Shown: positions 1 to 9,348, numbered from the stretch's first letter. The stretch: DNA of 64,000 nt from Corynebacterium sp. (GCA_030530875.1 JAUMUD010000003.1:62001-126000); one strand, 5' to 3'. The notes: generated from the letters alone by a model not told the origin. Program-made: numbers and translations.

Positions 1-1
1 A

Positions 2-241
2 CACAATACGCTGCCAGCCAATTCCGACCGCGTTGATGTCCGTATTAAGGGCATGACGGGGGAGTTGCGTCGCTATAAGTACGAGGACCTTGGGGATAAT
101 ACCTATGTGCTCAAGGATGTTCCGCGCGCGTCCATTGTCCGTGACCTACTCTTCTGCTGCGATGACGTAGTGGTGGAGGAGCCGAAGGATTTGCGGGATG
201 CGATTATTGCTCGTCTGAAGGAGGTGGCGAAAAATGGCTAG
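2..241 (+). CDS. pafB: PafB, C-terminal part (WYL-domain regulator), cut by window start
   Basis: Only the last 79 codons are present; the frame is open to the window edge. The tail sits directly before a second WYL protein, which it overlaps by 8 nt, matching the pafB-pafC pair of actinobacteria. In mycobacteria PafB and PafC form a complex that activates LexA-independent DNA-damage genes; the pair often lies near the pup/pafA genes, which are not in this window. The visible segment fits the C-terminal WCX extension of WYL regulators, ending in a helix after a run of acidic residues. The assignment rests mainly on context and the neighbouring PafC, because the HTH and the WYL core lie outside the window. 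Confidence 0.82.
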   Translation, partial: HNTLPANSDRVDVRIKGMTGELRRYKYEDLGDNTYVLKDVPRASIVRDLLFCCDDVVVEEPKDLRDAIIARLKEVAKNG

Positions 242-1193
242 GCGCCCAACCCATGAAAAACTGGTCATGCTTGTGGCCTTGATTCCTTATGCCACGGCCT
301 TTGGTGATAGGAAGCTGGATGAGATCGCGGCGGACTTTAAGATTCCGCGTGATAATCTCGACGATCTGATTCAGACCCTGACTGAGGTGCGCATTGGTAT
401 CCGCGATGCGGCAGACTTTAATGCACCAATTGGTCTTGCGGATTATGACAGCCGCCTCGAGCTTGCCATTGAGAATGATGAGCTTGCTGTACTGGAATCC
501 CGCAAGATGGATATTCCACTCCGCATGACTCTAGCGGAGGCAACTACGGTTTTGGCTAATCTTTCTAGTCTTGCTGCAGTGTACAATTCGCCACTGATCC
601 ACCAGGTGATTAAGAAACTCAGCGACTATATCACTGAATCTTTTGGTGCTGTGACCAGTACCGATGTTGCCGGGGCCGAGTATCTTCCGCTCACCAGTAT
701 TCTTTTCCGCGCAATGATGGAAAAGAAGCAGGTCTCCTTTACCTATCGCAATAAAGTCCGTGAAGTAAGCGTCATCCGTATCTTCAACTATGGCCCATAT
801 ACTTATGCGACTGCCTGGGATGAAGCCTCCCAGGGGCACCGCAATTATCGCCTCGACCGCATCGAGGGTGAGATCACCATTACAGATTCGGAAACTCTGG
901 CCGATCTCCACCCGCAGCAATATGATGCTAGTGATCCATTCCGATTCTCGGATGTGGATGACCATATTATCGTGGATCTCAAGACCCGTGATAGCTGGGT
1001 TCTTCCTCAGCATGAGGTGCTGAGCAGCGAGGGCGACACACTGCGTGTCAAAATTCCGGTCGCGGATGAGGACTGGTTACAGCGCTATATGCTGGCCTTT
1101 GGTGATTTCCTTCAGCCAGTTGAAGCTGGGAAACTCCTGTTAGGTCTCGGCAAAAAAGCTAATGATGCCCTTATCCGCTATCAAAACGGGTAA
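234..1193 (+). CDS. pafC: PafC, WYL-domain transcriptional regulator
   Basis: A 319-residue protein with an N-terminal winged-helix region (about residues 1-60, ending in a segment like IPRDNLDDLIQTL) followed by a WYL-like domain around residues 150-225 (YRNKVREV, then FNYGPYTYATAWD, then NYRLDRI) and a WCX tail. WYL domains bind ligands, including single-stranded DNA, and control attached HTH domains. The gene starts inside the end of pafB, so the two are translationally coupled and probably co-transcribed. PafBC drives the mycobacterial DNA-damage response; the same role here is inferred from the family. tatA follows after 39 nt, as in M. tuberculosis (Rv2095c/Rv2094c). Confidence 0.88.
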   Translation: MARRPTHEKLVMLVALIPYATAFGDRKLDEIAADFKIPRDNLDDLIQTLTEVRIGIRDAADFNAPIGLADYDSRLELAIENDELAVLESRKMDIPLRMTLAEATTVLANLSSLAAVYNSPLIHQVIKKLSDYITESFGAVTSTDVAGAEYLPLTSILFRAMMEKKQVSFTYRNKVREVSVIRIFNYGPYTYATAWDEASQGHRNYRLDRIEGEITITDSETLADLHPQQYDASDPFRFSDVDDHIIVDLKTRDSWVLPQHEVLSSEGDTLRVKIPVADEDWLQRYMLAFGDFLQPVEAGKLLLGLGKKANDALIRYQNG

Positions 1194-1232
1194 CATAGAC
1201 GGTAATTGTACTTTTTCTACACGGAGGTATCC

Positions 1233-1718
1233 ATGGCCAGTCTTGGCGCACCAGAACTGATCATTATCGCTTTGATCATTATTCTTCTTTTCGGCAGCCG
1301 TAAGCTGCCAGATGCTGCTCGTTCCATTGGTCGCTCGATGCGCATCTTCAAGTCCGAGGTTAAGGAGATGAATAACGAGGACGAGGCTCAGGCCCAGCAG
1401 CCACAGCAGCAGGCGCAGCTTCAGGCTCCTCAGCAGGTGCAGCAGCCAGTACAGCCACAGCAGTACCAGCAGTATCAGCAGCCTATGCAGCAGCCTGTTC
1501 AGCCTCAGCAGTATCAGCAGCAGGCTTATCCTCAGCAGGTGCAGCCTCAGTACCAGCAGCCTGCACAGCCAGTGCAGCAGCCTGTTCAGCCGCAGCAGTA
1601 CCAGCAATATCAGCAGCCTGCACAGCAGCCAGTACAGCCTTCTCCTTATCAGCAGCAGCCAGTTCAGCCTGCCCCATACCAGCAGAACCAGGCTACTGAC
1701 GAGAACAAGCAGCAGTAA
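1233..1718 (+). CDS. tatA: TatA, Sec-independent translocase subunit with long Gln/Pro-rich repeat tail
   Basis: TatA builds the transport pore of the twin-arginine pathway. The ATG at 1233 is preferred over an upstream TTG at 1206 because GGAGGT lies at 1223-1228 and the protein then opens MASLGAPEL, the family start. Residues 9-19 are the membrane helix, F20-G21 is the conserved hinge, and an amphipathic helix follows to about residue 48. The tail is unusual: about 110 residues made almost only of Gln, Pro, Tyr, Val and Ala, with repeated [14 protein letters not shown] units, giving 161 residues where 80-105 is usual. tatC follows. The tail is probably disordered and cytoplasmic; its function is unknown. 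Confidence 0.95.
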   Translation: MASLGAPELIIIALIIILLFGSRKLPDAARSIGRSMRIFKSEVKEMNNEDEAQAQQPQQQAQLQAPQQVQQPVQPQQYQQYQQPMQQPVQPQQYQQQAYPQQVQPQYQQPAQPVQQPVQPQQYQQYQQPAQQPVQPSPYQQQPVQPAPYQQNQATDENKQQ

Positions 1719-1760
1719 TTTTCCTGCTAATCCACACTGTTATTCCACTGCGCTAAAGTT

Positions 1761-2789
1761 GTGAGCATTTTCAAATCCAAAAAGCGGTCGCCTGAAGGGG
1801 AAATGTCGCTCGTTGAGCACATCCAGGAACTTCGTCGTCGCCTCATTATCAGCCTAATTGCGCTATTCATCGGCACGGTTTTGGGCTACCTATGGTATCA
1901 AGCAACGCCCTTTGGTATCACCAGCTTGGGCGATATTTTGCGTGGCCCATATTGCTCCCTGCCTGATGATGTCCGCGCGAATCTTTCGGCTGATGGCACC
2001 TGTAAGCTTCTGGCCACAGGTCCTTTTGATATGTTCATGCTGCGCCTCAAGGTGGGTTTCCTCGCAGGTGTGGTCTTTGCCTCCCCGGTATGGCTCAGCC
2101 AGATTTGGGCCTTCGTTGCCCCTGGTCTCCATAAGAATGAGAAGCGCTATACCTTCACCTTTGTTGCCCTCGCGGTTTTTCTCTTTGTCTGCGGTGCAGT
2201 TCTGGCCTATGTGATCATTGATTATGGCTTGGACTTCCTGCTTTCCATCGGTTCCGATACGCAGGTTGCCGCCCTGAGTGGTGAGCAGTACTTCCACTTC
2301 CTGTTGGCCCTGCTGATTATCTTCGGCATTAGCTTTGAGGTACCACTTTTCATCGTGGTTCTCAATATTGTTGGTGTGCTCTCATATGATGCCGTGAAGT
2401 CCAAGCGCCGCCTGATTGTTGTGGTGATCTTCTTCTTCGCCGCAGTTATCACCCCTGGTCAGGACCCATTCTCCATGACCTGCTTGGCTCTCGCACTGGC
2501 TATCTTGGTCGAGCTCGCCTTCCAGTTCTGCCGCATCAACGATAAGAAGCGCAAGAATCGCCGACCTGATTGGATGGATTTGCCTGATGACGCTGCCTCC
2601 GGTCCTATCGATGCTGCCGCTCCAATCGGCCACGCTGATTCTGTGATTGCTGCTAGCCCTGTTGATAAAGCTGGCCCAATTGCTCCTGCTGGTCCGGTGA
2701 ATCCACCGCAGCCAATGAGCCCGCCACCTGCGCCAAATGCTCAGTCGCAGAGGCAATATCCAGGATCCAATTTCGATGACATCCTCTAA
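1761..2789 (+). CDS. tatC: TatC, twin-arginine signal receptor
   Basis: A multi-spanning membrane protein of 342 residues that binds twin-arginine signal peptides. The N-terminal motif EHIQELRRR (residues 19-27) corresponds to the HLxELRxR signature of TatC. Six hydrophobic segments follow, including the GPFDMFMLRLKVG region that leads into the third helix and a late motif FFAAVITPGQDPFSM. The GTG at 1761 is the first start in frame and gives the expected N terminus. After the last helix there is a roughly 80-residue tail rich in Ala, Pro and Ile, longer than the usual short TatC tail. The helicase gene begins inside the last codons of tatC, so the two are coupled. Confidence 0.95.
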   Translation: MSIFKSKKRSPEGEMSLVEHIQELRRRLIISLIALFIGTVLGYLWYQATPFGITSLGDILRGPYCSLPDDVRANLSADGTCKLLATGPFDMFMLRLKVGFLAGVVFASPVWLSQIWAFVAPGLHKNEKRYTFTFVALAVFLFVCGAVLAYVIIDYGLDFLLSIGSDTQVAALSGEQYFHFLLALLIIFGISFEVPLFIVVLNIVGVLSYDAVKSKRRLIVVVIFFFAAVITPGQDPFSMTCLALALAILVELAFQFCRINDKKRKNRRPDWMDLPDDAASGPIDAAAPIGHADSVIAASPVDKAGPIAPAGPVNPPQPMSPPPAPNAQSQRQYPGSNFDDIL

Positions 2790-5394
2790 TAGTTACCTTT
2801 CACTTTTTGCCTCCCAGCGTCCCTTCGCGTTGGATGATTTCCAAGTCTCGGCCTGTCAACATATTGAAGAGGGCCGAGGCGTTTTGGTGTGTGCACCTAC
2901 TGGTTCCGGTAAGACCATTGTCGGCGAATTCGCCATTTTCCTTGGTCTTCGCACCGGAGGAAGGTGTTTCTATACCACCCCAATTAAGGCCCTGAGTAAC
3001 CAGAAGTACCATGACCTTGTCGAAATGTATGACAAGGACACCATCGGTCTTCTCACTGGTGATCAGACCATTAACCCTGAGGCGGAGATTGTGGTCATGA
3101 CCACCGAGGTCCTCCGCAATATGATCTATGCCGGCTCGGATAATCTCGACCGTCTCTCCTATGTGATCATGGATGAGATCCACTACCTGGCCGATAAGTC
3201 CCGTGGTGCGGTCTGGGAAGAAATTATTCTGAACCTCGACCCATCTGTATCCATCATTGGTCTGTCAGCCACGGTCTCCAATTCTGAGGAGTTCGGCGAG
3301 TGGCTTCGTACCGTGCGCGGAAATACTGAGGTCATTGTTTCCACCAAGCGCCCAATTCCGCTCACCCAATATGCACTGGTAGGGCATAAGCTCATGCCAC
3401 TTTTTGATGCTGAGGGCGATGTTAACCCCAAGCTTCGCAATAGCGCGCTTAGCCCCAAGCAGGTGAACTTCAATACCGCCATTGATATTCTCCGCCAGCA
3501 AGAAAAACTCCCAGCCATTTTCTTTATTTTCTCCCGTAATGGCTGCGACAAGGCTTTTTATAACTCCAAACTCACCTTAACTACCAAGGAAGAGTATCGG
3601 AAAATCAAAAACTTTGCGGACGCTGCCGTGGCCGATATTCCCGAGGAAGACCTGCGGATTCTTGGCTATAAGCGCTGGCGCGGCATTCTTTGCCGCGGTC
3701 TTGCAGCCCACCATGCGGGTATGCTGCCAGCCTTTAGGCATATCGTCGAAAAGCTCTTTGAGCAGGGGCTCATCAAGGTAGTTTTTGCCACTGAGACCCT
3801 AGCCCTTGGTATTAATATGCCTGCCCGTACGGTCTTTTTGGAGCGTCTGGTCAAGTTCAATGGTGAAACTCATGCCGAGCTCAGTGCTGCCCAATATACG
3901 CAGCTTACTGGTCGAGCTGGACGACGCGGCATTGATACGCAGGGCAATGCAGTTATCCGCTGGCAGGAAAATCTAGATCCAAATTTCATCCAGAATCTCA
4001 CCACAACCTCGACTTATCCGCTGATTTCCACCTTCAGGCCAAGCTATAACATGAGCGTGAATCTGCTCAAGACCATGGGCTATGAGAAGTCCAGCCAGAT
4101 TATTGAACGTTCTTTTGCCCAGTTCCAGGCCAATCGCGAAATTGTGAATGTGGCCAATGAGCTCGATGATAAGCGAAAACGCCTGGCGGATTTGGATAGT
4201 CGCCTGCAGAAGGGCTGCATGGAGCTTGCCGCTGCCGGAGCCATTCCACTCGATGAAGATGCCGATGTTCTTGGCCTCTACGAGGAGTACATGTCCTTGC
4301 GTGAACAGCAGCGCGAGGAAGAAGACCTCTGCCGTGAGCGCGCCATTAAGGAGCGCCGTAAAGAATTGCGTGCTTTCCTGCGCAAGGTGACCGTGGGCGA
4401 TGTGCTGCTCATTCCTGGTCGCCGGCCAAATAATCCCGAACTTTGCGTGGTGGTTGCTGCCGGTGGGCGCGCCATTGTACTCAATAAAGCAGGACATCGC
4501 ATTGTCATCGAGGAAGATTCTTTCCTGACCATCCCAGTCAAGGTTGGTCGTATCGGTGCCTCGCTGAATGATTCGGCCAAGCTGCGCCAACTTCGTCGTG
4601 GGCATTTCCCGCGCTTCCGTAAGCTTGCCAATAAGGTGCAGGCCAAGAAGTCGGCCCGTCTCACCCATATCCGCGCCAAGCTGCGCCAGCACCCGGTACA
4701 TTTCTGGAAGGGCCGCCACAAAATTGATGGTATTGCCTTCCAGATTCAGTCCTTGCGTAAGCAGGTTGCGCGCCTTGAGGCCCATATTGAGGATTCGGCC
4801 AATAACCTCTCAACGCAGTTCAATAACTATATTGCGCTCATGCGTGAGATTGACTATGTGGATGAGAATAATCAGCCAACAGATGATGGCCTGCGTCTTG
4901 CCCGCATTCACAATGAGGCGGACCTACTGACCAGCGAGTGCCTGCGTCGCCAGATTTGGTCCGGGCTCGACCCAGCTGAACTCGCCGGCATGGTGAGCCT
5001 CTGTTGTGCGGAGGCCCGTGGTGATGTGGCCGTCGATATTGCTCTCCCAACTGAAGCGATGAATGAGGCCTTTGGCTCCACCATGCGCATTTGGGAAGAG
5101 ATTATTAGCAATGAGCAGCGCTGGAATCTCCCACAGACCAGGCGCCCAGAGACCGCAATGGCTCTGATTCTTCACCAGTGGACCGCCGGCGCACCGCTTG
5201 AATACTGTCTGCACATTGCCAATGAACTTGGTCTTCGCATGACACCGGGCGATTTTGTGCGCCAGTGCCGAATTCTCATCGATAATCTCGAGCAGGTTCG
5301 CCACGCAGCGCCTACCATAGAAGCAGCGGATGAAATTCGCCATACGGCCTCCCAGGCCATTGATGCTATCAAACGAGGAGTAGTTGAACTATGA
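2776..5394 (+). CDS. helY: HelY, Ski2/Mtr4-like DExH helicase
   Basis: A superfamily 2 helicase of 872 residues from the ATG at 2776; an upstream in-frame ATG at 2737 would add 13 residues inside tatC. Walker A is APTGSGKT (residues 40-47), the DExH box is DEIH (133-136), motif III is LSATVSN, and motif VI is QLTGRAGRRG. The C-terminal half carries the long coiled-coil and helical-bundle regions of the Mtr4/Ski2 class, including an rRNA-processing arch-like stretch. The M. tuberculosis homologue Rv2092c (HelY) lies in the same place after tatC. The likely role is RNA remodelling or degradation, which is not proven for the bacterial members. The stop overlaps the next start by 4 nt. Confidence 0.9.
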   Translation: MTSSNSYLSLFASQRPFALDDFQVSACQHIEEGRGVLVCAPTGSGKTIVGEFAIFLGLRTGGRCFYTTPIKALSNQKYHDLVEMYDKDTIGLLTGDQTINPEAEIVVMTTEVLRNMIYAGSDNLDRLSYVIMDEIHYLADKSRGAVWEEIILNLDPSVSIIGLSATVSNSEEFGEWLRTVRGNTEVIVSTKRPIPLTQYALVGHKLMPLFDAEGDVNPKLRNSALSPKQVNFNTAIDILRQQEKLPAIFFIFSRNGCDKAFYNSKLTLTTKEEYRKIKNFADAAVADIPEEDLRILGYKRWRGILCRGLAAHHAGMLPAFRHIVEKLFEQGLIKVVFATETLALGINMPARTVFLERLVKFNGETHAELSAAQYTQLTGRAGRRGIDTQGNAVIRWQENLDPNFIQNLTTTSTYPLISTFRPSYNMSVNLLKTMGYEKSSQIIERSFAQFQANREIVNVANELDDKRKRLADLDSRLQKGCMELAAAGAIPLDEDADVLGLYEEYMSLREQQREEEDLCRERAIKERRKELRAFLRKVTVGDVLLIPGRRPNNPELCVVVAAGGRAIVLNKAGHRIVIEEDSFLTIPVKVGRIGASLNDSAKLRQLRRGHFPRFRKLANKVQAKKSARLTHIRAKLRQHPVHFWKGRHKIDGIAFQIQSLRKQVARLEAHIEDSANNLSTQFNNYIALMREIDYVDENNQPTDDGLRLARIHNEADLLTSECLRRQIWSGLDPAELAGMVSLCCAEARGDVAVDIALPTEAMNEAFGSTMRIWEEIISNEQRWNLPQTRRPETAMALILHQWTAGAPLEYCLHIANELGLRMTPGDFVRQCRILIDNLEQVRHAAPTIEAADEIRHTASQAIDAIKRGVVEL

Positions 5395-6482
5395 CCATTG
5401 CCAGCTTTGATTTCGCTGGTCGTCGTGCAAAAGCACAGGAAGCTGTTCGCGCAGCTAACCTTGATGCTCTCATTGTGACCCCAGGTGTGCACTTTAATTA
5501 CCTGACCGGTCGCGAGATGGACACCCATGAGCGTCTTTCTGCCTTGGTTGTTCCAGCCGAGGGCGAGTGCTTTATTGTGGTGCCAAAAGTAGATGTGAGC
5601 CCTGACCTTATGCGCACCCTGCGTTGGGGCGATGGGGAAGACCCATACCGTCTGATAATTGGCGAGCTCTTTGGTGGTCAGCATGAGTCGGCTGCGGAAA
5701 CTGCCCGCATTGGTGTGGTTCCAGATATGACCGCCGATCACCTGATGCGCTTCCAGTCCCGTGTGGCCAGCACCGTGCTGTTCTCCTCCTTCTTCATGAT
5801 CAAGGATGAGGAAGAAATTAACCAGCTCCGTGCCGCAGGCAAGGCTATCGACGAGGTCCACGCCAAGGTCCCAGCCCTCCTTCGTGCCGGTCGTACCGAG
5901 CGTGAAGTTGCCGATGATATTGAGAAGCTCATTTTCGAATCCGGCCACACCGCTATTGACTTCATCATTGTGGGCTCCGGCCCAAATGGTGCTAATCCAC
6001 ACCATGACTTCTCCGACCGTGTCCTTGAAGCTGGTGACCCAGTGGTCATCGATATCGGCGGTACCTGGGGCGATGGCTACCACTCCGACAGCACCCGCAC
6101 CCATGTGGTTCCGGGCGCTGAGCCAACCGAGGAATTCAAAAACCTCGCCTCGGTTCTCTATAAGGCCCAGGTGGCAGCCGTAGAGGCAGCCCGCCCAGGC
6201 ATGACTGCCGGCGCACTGGACGCAGTGGCCCGCGATATTATCGAAAAAGCTGGCTATGGTGAGGCCTATTTCCACCGCACTGGCCACGGCATTGGTCTTT
6301 CCACCCACGAGGAGCCATTCATTATCGCCGGTTCTGATGTGGTTTTGGAACCAGGTATGACTTTCTCCATCGAGCCAGGCATTTACCTTGAGGGCAAGTA
6401 CGGCGCCCGCATTGAAGATATTGTCCTGATTACTGAGGATGGCTGTGAGCGACTCAATACGCAGCCACGAAAGGTGTTCTAA
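5391..6482 (+). CDS. Xaa-Pro aminopeptidase/dipeptidase family protein (peptidase M24)
   Basis: A 363-residue cytoplasmic metallopeptidase of the pita-bread fold. The N-terminal creatinase-like domain spans about residues 1-125. The catalytic half shows the five metal ligands of M24 enzymes: VVIDIGG and DSTRTH supply the two aspartates, RTGHGIG the histidine, SIEPGIY a glutamate, and ARIEDIV the second glutamate. It cleaves peptides next to proline. The gene starts at the ATG that overlaps the helY stop (ATGA), so it belongs to the tatA-tatC-helY transcript. The M. tuberculosis counterpart by position is Rv2089c (PepE). A specific substrate cannot be read from the sequence. Confidence 0.9.
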   Translation: MTIASFDFAGRRAKAQEAVRAANLDALIVTPGVHFNYLTGREMDTHERLSALVVPAEGECFIVVPKVDVSPDLMRTLRWGDGEDPYRLIIGELFGGQHESAAETARIGVVPDMTADHLMRFQSRVASTVLFSSFFMIKDEEEINQLRAAGKAIDEVHAKVPALLRAGRTEREVADDIEKLIFESGHTAIDFIIVGSGPNGANPHHDFSDRVLEAGDPVVIDIGGTWGDGYHSDSTRTHVVPGAEPTEEFKNLASVLYKAQVAAVEAARPGMTAGALDAVARDIIEKAGYGEAYFHRTGHGIGLSTHEEPFIIAGSDVVLEPGMTFSIEPGIYLEGKYGARIEDIVLITEDGCERLNTQPRKVF

Positions 6483-6484
6483 AC

Positions 6485-7288
6485 ATGATCGAGAACCGTT
6501 CAACAAGTCTGGGTAAACTGGCCCGCCGCGATGCCATTTTGGTTCTTGGCGCAACCAGCGATATTGGTGGTGAGCTCGCTGCACATCTGTGCTGGCAGCG
6601 CCACGTGATTCTGGCTGCCCGCCGCCCGGAGGCCACAGCGAAGCTTGCTGAACGGCTCACCCAGGCTGGTGCCACAAAGGTGGATATTCTTCCTTTTGAG
6701 GCCACCGACATGGGTAAGCACCGTGAGATTATTGAGAAGGCCTATGAGATGGCCGGCGGGGCATTGGACTATGCCATTGTCGCCTTCGGCATTCTTGGTG
6801 ATCAGTCCAAGGCCGAGCATGATGAACGCCATGCCCGTGAGATTGCCACCATCGACTACACCGCCCAAATCAGTGTTCTCACGGTGCTCTCGGATATTCT
6901 GCAAAAGCAGGAGACCCGCTCCACGATCATTGCTTTTAGCTCCATTGCCGGCACCCGCGCCCGCCGTCCGAACTATGTTTATGGTTCCACCAAGGCCGGT
7001 TTGGATGCCTTCTGTCAGGGTCTTTCTGATGCCCTCTATGGCAGCCAGGTTCGTCTGATTACTGTGCGCCCAGGCTTCGTCATCGGCCATATGACTGAGG
7101 GCATGAAGCCAGCCCCAATGTCGGTAACCCCACGCGATGTGGCCTCCGCCGTGGTTTCCCACATGGCAGCCGATGTGGAAAGCGGCAAGTTCCGTTCCTC
7201 CACGCTCTGGGTTCCGGGCAAACTCAAATTTGTGGCGGCTCTAATGCGCTGGACTCCTCGTCGCCTGTGGCGAAAGGCCCCACGATGA
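6485..7288 (+). CDS. Short-chain dehydrogenase (DprE2/Rv2073c-like) heading the cob operon
   Basis: A 267-residue SDR with the Rossmann motif GATSDIGGE near the N terminus and the catalytic triad Ser-Tyr-Lys as FSSIAG, then YVYGSTKAG. Its closest look is to DprE2, the NADH-dependent reductase of arabinose-donor synthesis, and to M. tuberculosis Rv2073c, which also sits beside cobL. It starts 2 nt after the peptidase stop and its own stop overlaps the cobL start by 4 nt, so it is translationally coupled to cobalamin synthesis. Whether it acts in cell-wall or corrin chemistry is open; the conserved neighbourhood makes a cobalamin-linked redox role possible but unproven. Confidence 0.82.
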   Translation: MIENRSTSLGKLARRDAILVLGATSDIGGELAAHLCWQRHVILAARRPEATAKLAERLTQAGATKVDILPFEATDMGKHREIIEKAYEMAGGALDYAIVAFGILGDQSKAEHDERHAREIATIDYTAQISVLTVLSDILQKQETRSTIIAFSSIAGTRARRPNYVYGSTKAGLDAFCQGLSDALYGSQVRLITVRPGFVIGHMTEGMKPAPMSVTPRDVASAVVSHMAADVESGKFRSSTLWVPGKLKFVAALMRWTPRRLWRKAPR

Positions 7289-8562
7289 GTAAAGATTGGG
7301 ACCCGATTATTCGCGTTATTGGCCTTCCACAACATAACTGTGAGGAGCTCATTCGCGAATTTGCCGAAGAATGTGATGGTCAGCTCCTCATTCTTGGTGC
7401 TCCCCGCGTGCTATCTGAGCTTCCGCAGGAGTTCTATGATGATCCGCAGATCTTCATTACGGCTGCATATGGGGAATACCCCAGCCCCGCTGAGCTTATC
7501 GACGATTGGAATCAAGGCACCCACATTATTGTGATGGCCTCAGGTAATCCGCTATTTTTCGGAGTCGGCTCACGACTTATTGAGCGCTACGAGAATGTGG
7601 AATGTTTCCCCGGTCTTTCTTGCCTCGAGATGGCTTCCGCCAAGATGGGTTTGCCTTCCAATTCAGTGATTCCGCTAAGCATCCTGGTGGAAGACCCCAA
7701 TATTATTAAGCTCTATGCGGAGCTCGAGCGCCCATTGGCGATTTTGCTCAAGAATGGCGAGCAGCTTGCTACGGCCTGCGCGATGCTCCCGGCAAACTGG
7801 CGGGTTCATCTCTTCCACGCTCTGGGCATGGAAGAAGAGCAGTGGTTGATTTTCCCAGCCGATAATCCACCGGAAATTGAGTCCAGCCTCGTCATGATGG
7901 TGGCCATGCCTGAAGCTAGTTCTACGCGTCTTCCCATGATGGGCTTGCCTGATGATCTTTTTCTCGCTAGTGGCCCAATGACCAAGCACAATGCCAGGGC
8001 CATGGTGGTGAGTCTTAGTGCCCAGTGCCAGGCCCAGAACCCGGTTATTTTTGATTTGGGTGCAGGCTCTGGTTCGGTGGGGCTTGAGATTGCCCGTTTC
8101 TTTGCTCTGCAAAATGCTGGTAGGGCAGTGCGTTCTGGGGATATGTATGGCACGAGGCTTGTGGCCATTGAAAAGAATGCCACGCGCGCCAAGGAGATTG
8201 AGGTCAATGCGGAGGCGCGTGGCCTCAAGGGTGCGGTAACTGTCGTCAATAAGGAACTCTCGCTGGATTCTTTTTCTGATGCTCTGGTCATTGGCGATGG
8301 CAAGGCCGATATCATCTATTACGGTGGTGGGCTGTCCAAGGACTTCCTCCTCACCAGTATGCATTTCCTAAGCCCTGGCGGCATTCTCATTGTTCCTGCC
8401 GTCACGGTGGAATCCCAGACCCTACTCATGGACTATATCAATGATGAAGATTGGGATTTCCAGGCGGTGAGTTTCTCTAATCTGAAGGAGATTGGTTCTT
8501 TCCATGCTTTCCAGCCCGCTCTTCCCTTGGTCTACGGAATTTACCGCAAGCCACTCGAATAG
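7285..8562 (+). CDS. cobL: CobL, precorrin-6Y C5,15-methyltransferase (decarboxylating)
   Basis: Bifunctional corrin enzyme of 425 residues. The N-terminal half (about 1-205) is a CbiE-type tetrapyrrole methylase with an IIVMASGNPLFFG glycine-rich loop. The C-terminal half is a CbiT-type Rossmann methyltransferase with the SAM motif FDLGAGSGSVG. Together they methylate C5 and C15 and remove the acetate carboxyl of ring C. The ATG at 7285 is chosen because it overlaps the SDR stop and has GAAAGG at 7271-7276; an earlier in-frame GTG at 7267 lies inside the SDR gene. It is followed by cobM and cobK in the same direction, an operon of late precorrin steps. Confidence 0.93.
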   Translation: MSKDWDPIIRVIGLPQHNCEELIREFAEECDGQLLILGAPRVLSELPQEFYDDPQIFITAAYGEYPSPAELIDDWNQGTHIIVMASGNPLFFGVGSRLIERYENVECFPGLSCLEMASAKMGLPSNSVIPLSILVEDPNIIKLYAELERPLAILLKNGEQLATACAMLPANWRVHLFHALGMEEEQWLIFPADNPPEIESSLVMMVAMPEASSTRLPMMGLPDDLFLASGPMTKHNARAMVVSLSAQCQAQNPVIFDLGAGSGSVGLEIARFFALQNAGRAVRSGDMYGTRLVAIEKNATRAKEIEVNAEARGLKGAVTVVNKELSLDSFSDALVIGDGKADIIYYGGGLSKDFLLTSMHFLSPGGILIVPAVTVESQTLLMDYINDEDWDFQAVSFSNLKEIGSFHAFQPALPLVYGIYRKPLE

Positions 8563-8580
8563 CCAGGTATGCTTGGTGGC

Positions 8581-9348
8581 ATGACTGTCTACTTCATTGG
8601 TGCCGGACCGGGTAGTGTTGATTTACTTACTGTACGCGCAGTAAAGCTTATTGAACGCTGCCCGGTCTGTTTGTATGCTGGCTCGATTATTCCCCCTGAA
8701 GTAGTCGAATTATGCCCTGAGGATGCGGAGGTCATCAATACTGCCCGCATGCCTCTCGACGACATCATGAGCATCATTCGCCGCGCCCATGCTGAGGGCA
8801 AGGATGTGGCGCGCCTGCACTCCGGTGACCCGGCTGTTTATTCAGCGGTGGGTGAGCAGATCCATGCCCTTGAAGCAGGCATCAATTATGAAATTGTGCC
8901 TGGTGTTCCCGCTTTTTCTGCGGCAGCAGCAGCCATTGGCCAGGAGCTTACTATCCCTGAGCTTGGTCAAACAGTAATTCTTACCCGCATTTCGGGTCGT
9001 GCCTCCAAAATGCCCGAAGGCGAGGATCTTGCCTCTCTGGCAGCTCATAAAACAACCCTGGCCATCCACCTTGCTGCCCACGATAAGGAGCGAATCACAG
9101 CAGAACTCATTCCTTTCTATGGGGAAAGCTGCCCAGTGGTCATTGTTGCCTACGCCTCGCGCCCTGAGCAGGAGATTATCCGCACCGACCTTGCCCACAT
9201 GGCTGAGGATGCCAAGGAAATTCGCCGCACCGCCATTATCTTTGTTGGCCCTGTGCTTGATAATCCTGAATCCCGCGTACGCTCGTACCTATATTCCGAT
9301 GATCGCCCACGCGATGATCACGGAAGGACCATTCCATGCGCGAACTAG
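8581..9348 (+). CDS. cobM: CobM, precorrin-4 C11-methyltransferase
   Basis: A 255-residue SAM-dependent methylase that puts the methyl on C11 of precorrin-4 to give precorrin-5. It begins MTVYFIGAGPGSVDLLTVR, the usual CobM N terminus, and contains RLHSGDPAVYSA and VPGVPAFSAAAA, the conserved tetrapyrrole-methylase motifs. Two starts are possible, ATG 8569 and ATG 8581; neither has a good ribosome site, and 8581 gives the family N terminus. The 3' end overlaps cobK by 13 nt. It belongs to the SDR-cobL-cobM-cobK operon. Confidence 0.93.
   Translation: MTVYFIGAGPGSVDLLTVRAVKLIERCPVCLYAGSIIPPEVVELCPEDAEVINTARMPLDDIMSIIRRAHAEGKDVARLHSGDPAVYSAVGEQIHALEAGINYEIVPGVPAFSAAAAAIGQELTIPELGQTVILTRISGRASKMPEGEDLASLAAHKTTLAIHLAAHDKERITAELIPFYGESCPVVIVAYASRPEQEIIRTDLAHMAEDAKEIRRTAIIFVGPVLDNPESRVRSYLYSDDRPRDDHGRTIPCAN

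Noticed and set aside
1140..1607. Leucine-rich frame opposite tatA
   Set aside because: The Leu repeats are the reverse complement of CAG codons of the Gln tail.
1386..1718. Repeats in tatA as a CRISPR or minisatellite
   Set aside because: The repeats stay in frame and encode the protein tail; no unique spacers of constant size.
5172..6584. 470-codon open frame on the minus strand
   Set aside because: Exactly opposite the M24 peptidase gene; no ribosome site, no family pattern. Mirror frame of codon bias.
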